Source: Bacteroidota bacterium
GTDB lineage: Bacteria > Bacteroidota > Ignavibacteria > UBA10030 > UBA8401
Direction: 5' to 3'
Assembly: GCA_030824295.1 (NCBI GenBank)
Contig: JAVBYA010000497.1
Coordinates: 1-6,445, forward strand
Length of the DNA: 6,445 nucleotides
Below, piece after piece: positions 6,403 to 6,445 of the stretch. A program made the translations under genes and the position numbers. The notes below the pieces were generated by a model. It had not been told where the DNA came from. It saw only the letters and a program-made list of their open reading frames with translations, and did no database searches. Position 1 is the stretch's first letter; each line of letters begins with the position of its first letter.

Positions 6403-6445
6403 CAGATTCCTTTACCGGATACAAAATCGGTGACGAATTTCCCCC

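Overview
This window is one co-directional block on the minus strand of a bacterial chromosome. All six supportable genes read right to left. The base composition is moderately GC-rich, with gene gaps from a 4-base overlap up to about 150 bases. The organism cannot be named from the sequence. A short AraC-type regulator carrying its own heavy-metal (HMA-like) domain, next to copZ/copA, is an arrangement I associate with Bacteroidota and relatives (Ignavibacteriota, Rhodothermota). That is a lean, not a proof.

Right part (6402 to 2892, in transcription order): a carboxylate-amine ligase of the GCS2/YbdK type, a metallo-aminopeptidase-like protein of the M29 (AmpS/AmpT) type that starts at a non-ATG codon, and a 401-residue protein that looks like a glutathionylspermidine-synthase-type ATP-grasp ligase. 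Two enzymes that form amide bonds with ATP, flanking a peptidase, suggest a small pathway that builds and trims a peptide-like or gamma-glutamyl metabolite. The product is unknown.

Left part (2895 to 1): a copper-resistance set. It has an HMA-AraC regulator (its start overlaps the ligase stop as ATGA), a 149-base gap with a striking set of repeated and inverted motifs upstream of the next gene, a 69-residue CopZ-like copper chaperone, and a CopA-type P1B copper ATPase. The ATPase is cut by the window edge just before its expected GDGIND motif.

Taken together, the window may be one transcription unit in which peptide or thiol synthesis genes are joined to copper export through translational coupling at the regulator. 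Alternatively the copZ-copA pair may have its own promoter in the 2147-2295 gap. I see no rRNA, tRNA, CRISPR array, insertion sequence or convincing terminator. The long plus-strand reading frames are antisense shadows of these genes.
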